NCBI GenBank assembly: GCA_963771655.1
Contig: CAVYUG010000006.1
Coordinates: 248,001 to 312,000, forward strand
Reading direction: 5' to 3'
Source: JAWVFM01 sp963771655
GTDB lineage: Bacteria; Actinomycetota; Thermoleophilia; Solirubrobacterales; 70-9
DNA: 64,000 nt
In this document: positions 1 to 7,495 of the stretch, piece after piece
Layout: the number at the start of each line of letters is the position of its first letter
Numbering within the stretch: the first letter of the stretch is position 1
The notes under the pieces: model-generated
What the model was told of the DNA's origin: nothing
Seen by the model: the letters and a program-made list of their open reading frames with translations, nothing else
Databases searched by the model: none
Translations under genes and position numbers: made by a program

Positions 1-118
1 AGTTGAGGGCGACGAAGACCAAGAGCAGCACGATCGCGGTGCCGATGACCCAGGTCTTCCAGCTCGTGCCCCGCCGGCCGAGCTCGGGAAGCGGTTGGCC
101 TGGCCGGTGTCCCTCCAT
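1..118 (-). CDS. LapA-like small membrane protein (5' part only)
   Basis: The first 39 codons of a leftward gene lie at the window edge; the rest is outside. The peptide begins MEGHRPGQPLPELGRRGTSW and continues into one hydrophobic segment (WVIGTAIVLLLVFVALN). A short polar, basic N-terminus followed at once by such a segment, ending near an Asn, is what LapA/DUF1049 membrane proteins show, but the diagnostic second half is not visible. The ATG at 118 is chosen because TAGAGT (132-127, minus strand) ends 8 nt before it, the leaderless spacing seen throughout this window. It is divergent from the PAS gene. Family assignment is an inference. Confidence 0.5.
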   Translation of the reverse strand, partial: MEGHRPGQPLPELGRRGTSWKTWVIGTAIVLLLVFVALN

Positions 119-194
119 CGCCCCCGACTCTAGTGCAGCGCCTGCAGGCGCTTCGCTTGCACTACGGCCTCCGCCGATTCGTACAATCGCCTCG
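119..194. promoter_or_regulatory. divergent leaderless promoters
   Basis: Rightward: TTGCAC (157-162), 19 nt, TACAAT (182-187), then 7 nt to the ATG at 195. Leftward: TAGAGT (132-127) and 8 nt to the ATG at 118. Neither start has a Shine-Dalgarno sequence, so both mRNAs probably begin at or next to the start codon. Confidence 0.55.
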
Positions 195-1301
195 ATGGGA
201 GAAGCCAGCGCGGGGCAGGAGGCCCCGGCATTGGAAGCGCTCAGCGATCTCGTGGAGGCGCTGCCGGCGGTGATCTACCAGGCGGAGCCCGGCCGCGAGG
301 GGGCCTGGCGGTACGTGAGCCGCCATGTCGAGGCGCTGCTCGGGTACACGGCACGGGAATGGATCGAGGACCCCAGCCTCTACGTTCGGTGTCTCCACCC
401 CGACGATCGCGAGGCCGTGGTGAGGATCGAGCAGCGCGAGCTCGAGGCCGCGCGCGGAGGCGACATCACCGCCGTCAGCGAGTACCGCATGGTTCGCCGC
501 GACGGCACCATCGTCTGGGTGCGCGACGAGGCCAAGCTCGCCGGCGAGCAGGGAAGCGCGGTCTGGCAGGGCGTCCTCATCGACATCACCGCTGAGCGGG
601 CCCTCACCGACGCCTACGACCACTACCGCAGCCTCGTCGAGAGCCTGCCCGCCTGCCTCTATCGCTCGGAGCCGGGCCCGGCCGGGCGCTGGAAGTTCCT
701 CTCCCCCCAGGTCGAGTCGCTCGTCGGCTACTCGGCCGCCGAGCTGATGTCCGACGCGAGGCTGCGCGCGGGGCTCGTCCACCCGGACGACCGGGATTGG
801 GTCTTCGCCGAGGAGGCCGATGGCGGTAGCGGCGAAGTCGGGGCGCAGTGGGTTCGCGAGTACCGGCTCGTCCACCGCTTCGGCGATCACGTCTGGGTCC
901 GTGACCGGGGCATCGTGAGCGGCGCCCAGGGGGGGCGGCGCACGGTCGAAGGGATCCTCGCCGACATCACGGCCACCCGTGCGGCTCCCGGCAGCGAGGC
1001 GGCCGTGCCCGACGTGTACCGCCTGAGCTGCCCGAAGTGCGGCTCCGTTTGGGCATCGGAGCGAGTCGAGGCGTGCGGACAATGCGGCAACACCGACGTC
1101 GACGAGGTCTCCCTCGATGCGACCCTGAGGGAGCTCGCGAGCGTGCGCGGCCAGCTCGGGGGGCTGCTCGACGGCATCCAGGGCCACCTGGAGATGTTGA
1201 AGACGAGCCTTCCCGAGCACGCGCCGGCGCCGAGGCCGATCGTCAGACCCGGGCGGCTTCGCGTGGTCACGCCGCTTCACGAGGACCCCGACGTTCTCTG
1301 A
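195..1301 (+). CDS. double-PAS sensor protein with zinc ribbon, no output domain
   Basis: A 368-residue soluble protein. Two PAS_3-type domains occupy about residues 14-135 and 145-265; each has the VIYQAEPG/CLYRSEPG start, the LLGYTAREW/LVGYSAAEL helix, the LHPDDR/VHPDDR motif and the EYR(M/L)V-R-G--VWVRD strands. A zinc ribbon follows (CPKCG ... CGQCG, about 282-305), then a helical tail likely to form a coiled coil. There is no kinase, GGDEF, EAL or DNA-binding domain, so the signal must pass to a partner. The reading frame stays open upstream to position 3, but homology begins at the ATG at 195, which has a leaderless promoter. The ligand and partner are unknown. Confidence 0.8.
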   Translation: MGEASAGQEAPALEALSDLVEALPAVIYQAEPGREGAWRYVSRHVEALLGYTAREWIEDPSLYVRCLHPDDREAVVRIEQRELEAARGGDITAVSEYRMVRRDGTIVWVRDEAKLAGEQGSAVWQGVLIDITAERALTDAYDHYRSLVESLPACLYRSEPGPAGRWKFLSPQVESLVGYSAAELMSDARLRAGLVHPDDRDWVFAEEADGGSGEVGAQWVREYRLVHRFGDHVWVRDRGIVSGAQGGRRTVEGILADITATRAAPGSEAAVPDVYRLSCPKCGSVWASERVEACGQCGNTDVDEVSLDATLRELASVRGQLGGLLDGIQGHLEMLKTSLPEHAPAPRPIVRPGRLRVVTPLHEDPDVL

Positions 1302-1727
1302 AATGCGACGCGGGGCCCCATTGCCGGGGCCCCTCGCGATCTGACCACTTCGTGTGCTGGTGAGCTAAGTTCGTCATCCGGACGCTGGGGCTCGACGCGG
1401 CCTTGCGGTCCGGGGTCTTGTTGACGTGGGCGTAGAACCTGCCCTTCATGTGGCCGGTGTTGCCCGTGTTCCACATGACGCCGTCGCCGTTGGGCTCGCG
1501 GTGTCGAACCCGATCTTCTGATCGGTGTGCGGGCTCTGCGTCGTGCCGAGCTGCTTGAGCAGGACGACCTTGCGGCCGTTCGCGCACTGGGTGGTGTGCG
1601 GGCTCGAGACGTAGACGTAAAAGCCGTCGCTCTCGGGGATGATCGAAACCTGCGTCGGGGCCTGCGAGCTTGCGGAGGCGCGCGTCGGGATCGCCGTGCC
1701 TACGCCGACCGGGGCGATCGCCGCCAC
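1267..1727 (-). pseudogene. frameshifted small secreted protein
   Basis: Reading leftward from a GTG at 1727, one frame gives a short hydrophobic leader and then a mature-looking sequence (VSIIPESDGFYVYVSSPHT, NGRKVVLLKQLG, DQKIGFDT). At about 1499-1500 sense continues in the next frame (EPNGDGVMWNTGNTGHMKG, RFYAHVNKTPDRKAAS). One missing base would join GFDT to (A)EPNGDG. The pattern C--GRKV-L then -G-FYA-V resembles small secreted proteins common in related actinobacteria; I cannot name the family. The end is uncertain: the frame runs to a stop at 1267, inside the PAS gene. A real pseudogene or a sequencing deletion would look the same. Confidence 0.5.
1305..1336 (+). terminator. GC-rich hairpin after the PAS gene
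   Basis: Two GGGGCCCC blocks separated by ATTGCC, flanked by GCGA and TCGC, can form a strong stem-loop just after the stop codon at 1301. There is no U tract, so intrinsic termination is only a possibility. Confidence 0.35.
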
Positions 1728-1742
1728 GGCGAGGCCACGGGC

Positions 1743-2186
1743 GTGTTCATCCCGGGGGCTGGGAAGATCTCCGCTCGAGTGTTCGAGCGGCTCGACTTCC
1801 TCTATCTGCCGAGCGCGGACGTGGCGCGCGACCTGGGCTTCTACCGCGACGTCCTGGGGGGCGAGGTCGTCTTCGCGATCGAGGCCTTCGGGACCCGGGT
1901 CGCCGAGGTGCGCCTCGCCTCGGACTCGCCGCACCTCCTGCTCGCCGGCCACCTGGAGGGTGAGGCACCGGTGCTGGTGCATCGCGTCGCGGACCTCGAG
2001 GAGTCGATCGCGCTGCTCGCCCAGCGCGGCTTCGCGATCAGCGCCAGGTTCGACATCCCGCCGGGCCCGTGCGCGGAGCTCGGCACGCCGGGGGGTCAGC
2101 GGCTCGCCCTGTACGAGGCGACGCGCCCCGAGGTCTACGAGCGATTCCCGGGCCGGATGGACTTCGAGCCCGCGCCCTGGGTCTAG
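1743..2186 (+). CDS. VOC/glyoxalase-fold protein
   Basis: About 147 residues of the vicinal oxygen chelate superfamily, a single beta-alpha-beta-beta-beta set pair: LDFLYLPSADVARDLGFYRDVLGGE at the start is the typical first module, and IPPGPCAELGTPGGQRLALYE closes the second. Members bind a divalent metal and act as dioxygenases, isomerases or resistance proteins; substrate cannot be read from the sequence. The frame is open upstream to 1527, but upstream codons belong to the antisense remnant, so the GTG at 1743 or 1779 is the likely start. Its TAG stop is interlocked with the stop of the convergent flippase gene in a shared CTAG. Confidence 0.7.
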   Translation: MFIPGAGKISARVFERLDFLYLPSADVARDLGFYRDVLGGEVVFAIEAFGTRVAEVRLASDSPHLLLAGHLEGEAPVLVHRVADLEESIALLAQRGFAISARFDIPPGPCAELGTPGGQRLALYEATRPEVYERFPGRMDFEPAPWV

Positions 2187-3103
2187 GCCGCCAGCGCCGG
2201 CACCGGCGCCGGACGCATGCGGTCGACCAGCGCCCATCCCGCGAAGCAGAGCGTGCCGACGACCCCGGTCATCGTCAGGAGCGCGCCGGCCGCGGCCGTC
2301 GCGGCGACGCCGTTCGCCCCGAGGATCAAGACGGTGGTGGCAGCACCGGCCCCCGGCCCGAGGGGCAGGAGGCCGAAGACCGCCATCGCGATCAGGAGCG
2401 CCACGGAGTCGAGGACGGAGACGTCGACTCCGACCGCTCCGAGTAGGAACCAGTTCCGCAGCACCTGGATCGACACGGCGAGGACGACGAGCGCGACGAT
2501 GCGGCTGCGGCCCTCGAGGCCGCGCAACACGGCAAGCCCGCGCCAGGCGCCGTCCCGATGGTCGCGCGCGATCGACCGGGCCCCGAGGAAGACCCCTGCC
2601 ATGACTGCCATGGCGATCGCGGGCGCCCACCATGGCACGCCGAGCGGAGCCACGAGCGTGAACGACATGAGCGCGGCCAGCGCCCCTTCGACGATGATGA
2701 TCGGGAGCTCGGCGGCGACCAGGACCGGGGCCGGTGGGCTGTCGCTCGGTGCCGAGCGTCGCAGCGCGCCGATGCGCACAGCCAGGCCGAACTGGGCGTT
2801 GAAGAGGTTGCCCAGGTAGCCGACGCTCGCGGCGCGGTAGAGGCGCCGGCGACTGACCGTTCCGCCCGCCGCGCCGACGCAGACGTTCCAGGCCTCGCTT
2901 CGGGCAACGAGCCAGACGAGGTGGGCCGCCGCGGCCACGCCGAGCATCCAGATCGGCGCGCTCCCCAGCGCGGCGGCAAAGTCCCCGCTCTTGCCGGCGA
3001 GGCCGACGGCGAGCGCGGCCGCGACCAGCAGGCTCCCGGCCGCCGTGACGGCCGTCGGATGTCCTCGCAGCCAGCCGCGGGCCGCGCGGACGCGGTTACG
3101 CAC
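2183..3103 (-). CDS. lysylphosphatidylglycerol synthase-TM/flippase-like membrane protein
   Basis: A 306-residue integral membrane protein with about eight hydrophobic segments, matching the UPF0104/LPG_synthase_TM family (membrane half of MprF and related proteins). The stretch NLFNAQFGLAVRIGALRR resembles the conserved N-x-x-P-x-R-x-G-E region of these proteins, with the proline absent. No aminoacyl-transferase domain is attached, so it should translocate a lipid or glycolipid rather than modify it; the cargo is unknown. The start overlaps the end of the upstream MpsC-like gene by 8 nt, so the two are probably co-transcribed. Confidence 0.65.
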   Translation of the reverse strand: MRNRVRAARGWLRGHPTAVTAAGSLLVAAALAVGLAGKSGDFAAALGSAPIWMLGVAAAAHLVWLVARSEAWNVCVGAAGGTVSRRRLYRAASVGYLGNLFNAQFGLAVRIGALRRSAPSDSPPAPVLVAAELPIIIVEGALAALMSFTLVAPLGVPWWAPAIAMAVMAGVFLGARSIARDHRDGAWRGLAVLRGLEGRSRIVALVVLAVSIQVLRNWFLLGAVGVDVSVLDSVALLIAMAVFGLLPLGPGAGAATTVLILGANGVAATAAAGALLTMTGVVGTLCFAGWALVDRMRPAPVPALAA

Positions 3104-3458
3104 GCGGCGGCAATTCGAGGATGAAGAGCTCCGTGGCGACGTCGGTCTTTGCGTCGTGCTTGCTGACGAACGCCATCACCTTGCGCCTCGTGGCCCGCGT
3201 GACCGCGTGAATGGCATCGGACCGGAAGGTCGCCGTCGTCAGCTTTCGGGACTCCCCGTCGTAATCCGCCGCGGCCGCCGCCAGCCCCTCGTCGAACTGC
3301 CGCGCGGCGCCCTTGAGCACGCATGTGACATGCGTCCCCTTGATCTGCGTCTGGATGTCGGCGGGACGCTCGCCGGCGTAGTTCCGCCACACGGACGCGA
3401 ACGAGCTGCTGACGTCGCCCCGCACCCCAGATGGGTGTGCAACCTCGGCGTCGGACAT
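3096..3458 (-). CDS. DUF2294/MpsC-family protein
   Basis: A 120-residue protein fitting the Na-translocating system protein MpsC family (DUF2294): SSSFASVWRNYAGERPADI, then IKGTHVTCVLKG, a central helical part and a closing ELFILE strand. The family was named after a staphylococcal membrane-potential system, but its biochemical role in actinobacteria is unclear. An ATG further upstream (3482) is possible, but the ATG at 3458 has AAGGAGAGG five to six nt before it, a strong Shine-Dalgarno that fixes the start. It overlaps the flippase-like gene by 8 nt and probably leads that operon. Confidence 0.65.
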   Translation of the reverse strand: MSDAEVAHPSGVRGDVSSSFASVWRNYAGERPADIQTQIKGTHVTCVLKGAARQFDEGLAAAAADYDGESRKLTTATFRSDAIHAVTRATRRKVMAFVSKHDAKTDVATELFILELPPRA

Positions 3459-3593
3459 GCCGACCTCTCCTTCTGGCCCCACTCGTCAAACGTGCTCGAA
3501 GGGCGGAGAGGGACCGAAGGACCCAGCGGGCAACTCATTGGAGGGTACCGCGTTGGTCGGGCCCCGGGCGCGGATCGTGGCTGCGCTACGCGT

Positions 3594-4124
3594 TCAGAAG
3601 AGCCGGTAGCTGGTGCTGGAGATGAAGAACCCGTGCCCCGTCGCCCCGTTGGTGCACGTGATGCCGGCGGTCGCGCTCGCGCAGGTGAGGTCGCCGGCCG
3701 CGGTCGCGGTGCCGTAAGCGAGCTTCGTCGCCGTGGGGTTGAGCGCCGTGTCGCCGGCACAGACGAAGCGGGCCGCGCCGCTTCCGACCGTAACCCCCTG
3801 CCCGAAGTCGACCTCGCTGGGGCAGTCCGCAGGGCGCTGCGGGGGGTTCCAGGAGCGCTTCTCGATGTCGCAGCGGACGGTGCCCGCGGTGGTGATGCAG
3901 CCGATGTTGCCCGAGGGTGAGCGGAAGCTCGCGAGGTGGAGCGTCGGCTCCGGAGTGGAGGTTTCGGTGGACGAGGACGTGGTTGTCGTCACTGTCGTCG
4001 TCGGAGCGGTGGTGCTCGTCGGTTCGGAGACGACACTCGTGATCACCGTGGTGTCGCCGCCGCCGCATGCGGCGAGCCCGAGCGCCGAGCCGAGTGCGAG
4101 GGACGCGACCAGACTCCGCTTCAC
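3594..4124 (-). CDS. DUF6636-type lipoprotein
   Basis: A 176-residue predicted lipoprotein. The GTG start at 4124 gives a short basic leader, a hydrophobic core and the lipobox LAAC, after which the mature protein begins CGGGD. A Ser/Thr/Val-rich linker of about 40 residues follows, then a compact domain with FRSPSGNIGC, RCDIEKRSW, DFGQG and FVCAGDTALNP; four or more cysteines suggest disulfides. This domain recurs in Thermoleophilia (DUF6636 as I recall it) and has no known function. TAGGCT (4138-4133) ends 8 nt before the GTG. An upstream ATG at 4235 would bury the signal peptide and is not favoured. Confidence 0.75.
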   Translation of the reverse strand: MKRSLVASLALGSALGLAACGGGDTTVITSVVSEPTSTTAPTTTVTTTTSSSTETSTPEPTLHLASFRSPSGNIGCITTAGTVRCDIEKRSWNPPQRPADCPSEVDFGQGVTVGSGAARFVCAGDTALNPTATKLAYGTATAAGDLTCASATAGITCTNGATGHGFFISSTSYRLF

Positions 4125-4228
4125 GGGTCGGCAGCCTAAACCGGCCGGACGCGGTGCGTCTCGATTCCGCCCGAGAATCGGCGCGATGGAGGCACCACGC
4201 GTGAGCTGCCCGCTGCCAGCTTCGCGGG

Positions 4229-5233
4229 ATGTCACACGAGGCGGGATGGGGAACCGAGGGCGGGCAGGGAACGCTCGAATGGGTGGGCCTCGTCGCGCTC
4301 TTCATAGCGCTCTTGGTCGCTCTCGCCGCGGTCGGCGTTCGAGTGCCCGGGATGAGCGTGGCGGAGGCGATCGTCGCGAAGCTCGAGTGCGCGCTCGGGG
4401 AGCGCTCGACATGCGCCGACGGCGCCGCCGAGCCGGCTCTGGTCGCCGCCTACCGCGAGCGGCTGGCGGCCGCCGTCCGCGAGCACGCGCCCGAGGTTGA
4501 CTACGAGGCGGGGATGTCGGCGCTGCCCGTCGACTTCCGCTCGTGCCGCGGCCCGCTCTGCGGCAACGGCCCGCGAGGCGGCCCGGTGTGGCGATCCAAT
4601 ACCGGCGAGCCGGCCGTTGCGTTTGTCCATGTCGTCGACTGCCGTCGTCCGCGTGCCCTCACCGCGCCTGGGATCGGCTGCGACGGCACGGGTTTGATGA
4701 ACGGCGGCCACTACCCCGAGCGCGGCGGCCCGCTCGCCGGCCACCTGTACATCCAGTACTGGCTCTACTACGAGAACTCGACGAGCCTGCGCGATCTCCC
4801 GGGAGACCTCGGGTACCACGAGGACGACTGGGAGAGCTACATGGTTCGCATCGGCCGCGACGGAGGCGTCCTTTCCCGGGCCAGCTCGCACAACGGGTAC
4901 AACTACGATGGGGGCGTCGGGAGCTGGCCGTTCGACGCGGGTTTCTTCCATCGCGCCGCCTGGGGCCCCGCCACCGGCCGAACGTTCGTCTCCGGGGGAA
5001 GCCACGCGGGTCACGTGCACGAGGACGGTACGCCGAACGCGGTGGGCGGCCGCCTCGTCGGCGAGCTGCCCCTGCCCACCCGCGGCGAGCCGCCGCGCCG
5101 ATGGACGCCGGCCTCCCACCTGCGCCTGATCCCGATCGAGACCATCGGCCCGACGGCGCTCGCAACCCGCTTCGCCGTCACCCCGCCATGGCGGAAGATC
5201 GTCTACAGCGACCCGGAGTGGGAGGGGACGTAG
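4229..5233 (+). CDS. pilin-like leader fused to Vps62-like extracellular domain
   Basis: A 334-residue protein. Residues 11-36 (GGQGTLEWVGLVALFIALLV) look like a class III/Flp-TadE prepilin leader: Gly, then a Glu at +5 and a hydrophobic helix. The remainder is an exported domain with AGHLYIQYWLYYENS, YHEDDWESYMVRI and SSHNGYNY, the pattern of Vps62-related beta-rich domains (HE-DWE core). Four or more cysteines near residues 50-150 could pair outside the cell. Such a leader would anchor the domain in the membrane or in a pilus. Function is unknown; the Vps62 label is from motif memory. It is divergent from the lipoprotein gene. Confidence 0.65.
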   Translation: MSHEAGWGTEGGQGTLEWVGLVALFIALLVALAAVGVRVPGMSVAEAIVAKLECALGERSTCADGAAEPALVAAYRERLAAAVREHAPEVDYEAGMSALPVDFRSCRGPLCGNGPRGGPVWRSNTGEPAVAFVHVVDCRRPRALTAPGIGCDGTGLMNGGHYPERGGPLAGHLYIQYWLYYENSTSLRDLPGDLGYHEDDWESYMVRIGRDGGVLSRASSHNGYNYDGGVGSWPFDAGFFHRAAWGPATGRTFVSGGSHAGHVHEDGTPNAVGGRLVGELPLPTRGEPPRRWTPASHLRLIPIETIGPTALATRFAVTPPWRKIVYSDPEWEGT

Positions 5234-5254
5234 GGCGCGCAGGCGGACCGAGGC

Positions 5255-5360
5255 GGCGTGGGGGGTTCACGCCGGCCATGGGCGGCTCAAATCACCAATC
5301 GGCTGGTCGTTTGGGGATTCATCGGGGCCATAGGGCGGATGAATCCCCAATCCCCACGCC
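5255..5360. repeat. about 106-bp foldback element (copy 1)
   Basis: The outer arms GGCGTGGGG (5255-5263) and CCCCACGCC (5352-5360) are perfect complements. Inside, TTGGGGATTCATC (5311-5323) pairs perfectly with GATGAATCCCCAA (5338-5350) around a 14-nt loop. A core at about 5266-5303 (GCCGGCCATGGGCGGC-TCAA) matches the reverse complement of the element at 26531-26630. It fills most of the gap between two convergent genes and could act as a bidirectional terminator. Confidence 0.65.
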
Positions 5361-5425
5361 CGATCGGAGCGTGCGTGGGCCCCGTCGCCACCACGCCGGG
5401 CGCCGATCCGAAAACCGGTGCTTCG

Positions 5426-6193
5426 CTAGCGCGGCGCCATCCGCAGGGCGCCGTCGAGCCTGATCGTCTCGCCGTTCAGCATCTGGTTCTCGATGATGTG
5501 GCGGACGAGCGCCGCGTACTCGTCGGGCTCGCCGAGGCGGGACGGAAACGGCATCGTGGCGCCGAGCGCATCCCGCGCCTCCTGAGGGAGCGCGCCGAGG
5601 AGGGGCGTGTCGAACAGGCCCGGCGCGATCGTGACCACACGGATCCCGCGGCTCGCCAGGTCGCGAGCCGCGGGAAGCGTGAGGCCGACGATGCCGCCCT
5701 TCGACGCCGAGTACGCGACCTGGCCGATCTGGCCGTCGAAGGCCGCAATCGAGGCCGTGTTGACGCACACGCCGCGCTCGCCTCCGTCGTCCGGTTCGTT
5801 CCCGTTCATCGACGCCGCGGCGAGCCTCAGGACGTTGAACGTGCCGATCAGGTTCACCTGGACGACGTTCGAGAAGAGCTGGAGGTCGTGCGGCCCGTCC
5901 TTCGACGCCGTGCGCTGGGCCCACCCGATCCCGGCGCAGCAGACGGAGACGCGAAGGCCCCCGTCGGCCTCGGCGGCGGCGTCGACCGCGGCCGACACCT
6001 GGTCGGCGTCCGTGACGTTCACCTCGACGAATCGCGCGCGCCCGCCCAGCTCGCCCACGAGGGCGTTGCCCTTCTCAACGTTCAAGTCGGCGACCACCAC
6101 CGACGCCCCCGCGCCGTGCAGGGCCCGCGCGGTCGCGGCGCCGAGTCCCGACGCGCCGCCGGCGACGAGGGCTGAGGCTCCATCGACCTTCAT
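5426..6193 (-). CDS. short-chain dehydrogenase (3-hydroxyacyl-CoA type)
   Basis: A 255-residue classical SDR. Visible: the cofactor loop GGASGLG (12-18), acidic D36 after the second strand (VVVADLN), favouring NAD(H), and the catalytic S148, Y161 and K165 (VNTASIA ... YSASK). The overall pattern, including CAGIGWAQR and the short C-terminus ending GETIRLDGALRM, is closest to 17-beta-HSD10-like 3-hydroxyacyl-CoA dehydrogenases of isoleucine and branched-acid breakdown, which would fit the acyl-CoA genes elsewhere in the window. The exact substrate is an inference. TAGATT (6208-6203) ends 9 nt before the ATG. Confidence 0.8.
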   Translation of the reverse strand: MKVDGASALVAGGASGLGAATARALHGAGASVVVADLNVEKGNALVGELGGRARFVEVNVTDADQVSAAVDAAAEADGGLRVSVCCAGIGWAQRTASKDGPHDLQLFSNVVQVNLIGTFNVLRLAAASMNGNEPDDGGERGVCVNTASIAAFDGQIGQVAYSASKGGIVGLTLPAARDLASRGIRVVTIAPGLFDTPLLGALPQEARDALGATMPFPSRLGEPDEYAALVRHIIENQMLNGETIRLDGALRMAPR

Positions 6194-6249
6194 CGGGCGC
6201 GGAATCTATTCCTTCACGCCTCGCGCGCGCCGGCGGGTAGCCTTCCCTC

Positions 6250-7458
6250 ATCACGCTGGCCGCCGCCACCAGCAGGGACGGGATCGCCGCGCGACTCGCC
6301 GAGGCACGCGAGCGAACGCTGATGCTCGTCGAGCCCCTCGCGGACGAGCAGCTCAACCGCGTCTACTCGCCGATCCTGAGCCCGCTCGCCTGGGACCTCG
6401 GCCACATCGCGAACTTCGAGGAGCTCTGGCTGGTGCAGACCATCGGCGGGCGGGAGCCGATGCGCGGTGAGCTCGGCCGCTTCTACGACGCGATCGAGAA
6501 CCCGCGGCGGACCCGTAACGAGCTTCCGATCCTTCGCGGCGACGAGCTCCGCTCCTACATGGACGAGGTCCGCCAGCGCTCGCTCCACGTGCTGGAGGGG
6601 ATCGATGTCGAGGGCTCCGACGACCGGCTGCTCCGCGACGGCTTCGTCTACGAGCTACTGATCGCCCACGAGCACCAGCACAACGAGACGATGCTGCAGC
6701 TCCTCCAGATGGTCGAGAGCTACGAGCCGGCCGAGCGCGACTCCGGCCCTGGTGCCGAGCCCGCGGCTGAGGGCCCGGAGATGGTCGATGTGCCTGGCGG
6801 CGAGGTGGAGATCGGCGCGGGGCCTCGCGGCTTCGCCTACGACAACGAGCGCCCGCGGCACGCGGTCGACCTGGCGCCGTTCCGAATCGACCGCGTCCCG
6901 GTTACGAACGCCGACTTCGCCGGCTTCATCGCCGACACGGGCGCCGAGCCGCCGCTCTACTGGGAGGCCGACGGCGCCGGCGCGTGGGTGAGGACGGCGA
7001 TGGGGCAGAGCGCCGCGCTCGACCCCGCCCTCCCCGTTGTGCACCTCGATTACGGCCAGGCCGAGGCCTACGCGCGGTGGGCCGGCAAGCGGCTGCCCAC
7101 CGAGCTCGAGTGGGAGGCGGCGGCCGCCGGCGCAAGTCGCGATCGCGCCAACCTCGACCAGCTCGCGTTCGGCTGCGCGCCCGCCGGCGCCTATGGGGAC
7201 GCCGCCTCCGCCAGCGGCGCCCTCCAGATGCTCGGGGACGTGTGGGAATGGACGTCGTCCGACTTCACCGCCTATCCCGGGTTCGAGGCCTTCCCCTACC
7301 CCGAGTACTCCGAGGTGTTCTTCGGACCGACCCACAAGGTGCTGCGCGGCGGCGCCTGGGCGACGCGGCGAAACGTCATCCGCACGAGCTTTCGCAACTG
7401 GGACCTGCCCGAGCGGCGCCAGATCTTCGCCGGCGTCCGATGCGCGAGTGACCGATGA
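6250..7458 (+). CDS. egtB: ergothioneine biosynthesis protein EgtB (non-canonical start)
   Basis: EgtB joins cysteine or gamma-glutamylcysteine to hercynine with oxygen on a non-haem iron. The N-terminal DinB-like half carries WDLGHIANFEELWL and HEHQHNETM, which hold the three iron histidines (HX3HXE); the C-terminal half is an FGE-sulfatase domain (VPGGEVEIG ... RVPVTNADF ... LRGGAWATR). Homology starts before the first ATG (6322): GIAARLAEARERTLMLVE is in frame upstream, yet no ATG, GTG or TTG exists between the in-frame TAG (6238) and 6322. TAGCCT (6238-6243) ends 6 nt before an ATC at 6250, so a leaderless ATC start (402 residues), or CTG at 6256, is proposed. It is followed by egtD. Confidence 0.85.
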   Translation: MTLAAATSRDGIAARLAEARERTLMLVEPLADEQLNRVYSPILSPLAWDLGHIANFEELWLVQTIGGREPMRGELGRFYDAIENPRRTRNELPILRGDELRSYMDEVRQRSLHVLEGIDVEGSDDRLLRDGFVYELLIAHEHQHNETMLQLLQMVESYEPAERDSGPGAEPAAEGPEMVDVPGGEVEIGAGPRGFAYDNERPRHAVDLAPFRIDRVPVTNADFAGFIADTGAEPPLYWEADGAGAWVRTAMGQSAALDPALPVVHLDYGQAEAYARWAGKRLPTELEWEAAAAGASRDRANLDQLAFGCAPAGAYGDAASASGALQMLGDVWEWTSSDFTAYPGFEAFPYPEYSEVFFGPTHKVLRGGAWATRRNVIRTSFRNWDLPERRQIFAGVRCASDR

Positions 7459-7495
7459 AACGAACCAACCACAGGCGATACACGTAGGAAGAGAA

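Noticed and set aside
162..1280. Long leftward open frame opposite the PAS gene
   Set aside because: A shadow of high GC content: composition is Arg/Ala/Gly/Pro-rich with no domain, while the rightward frame has clear PAS motifs.
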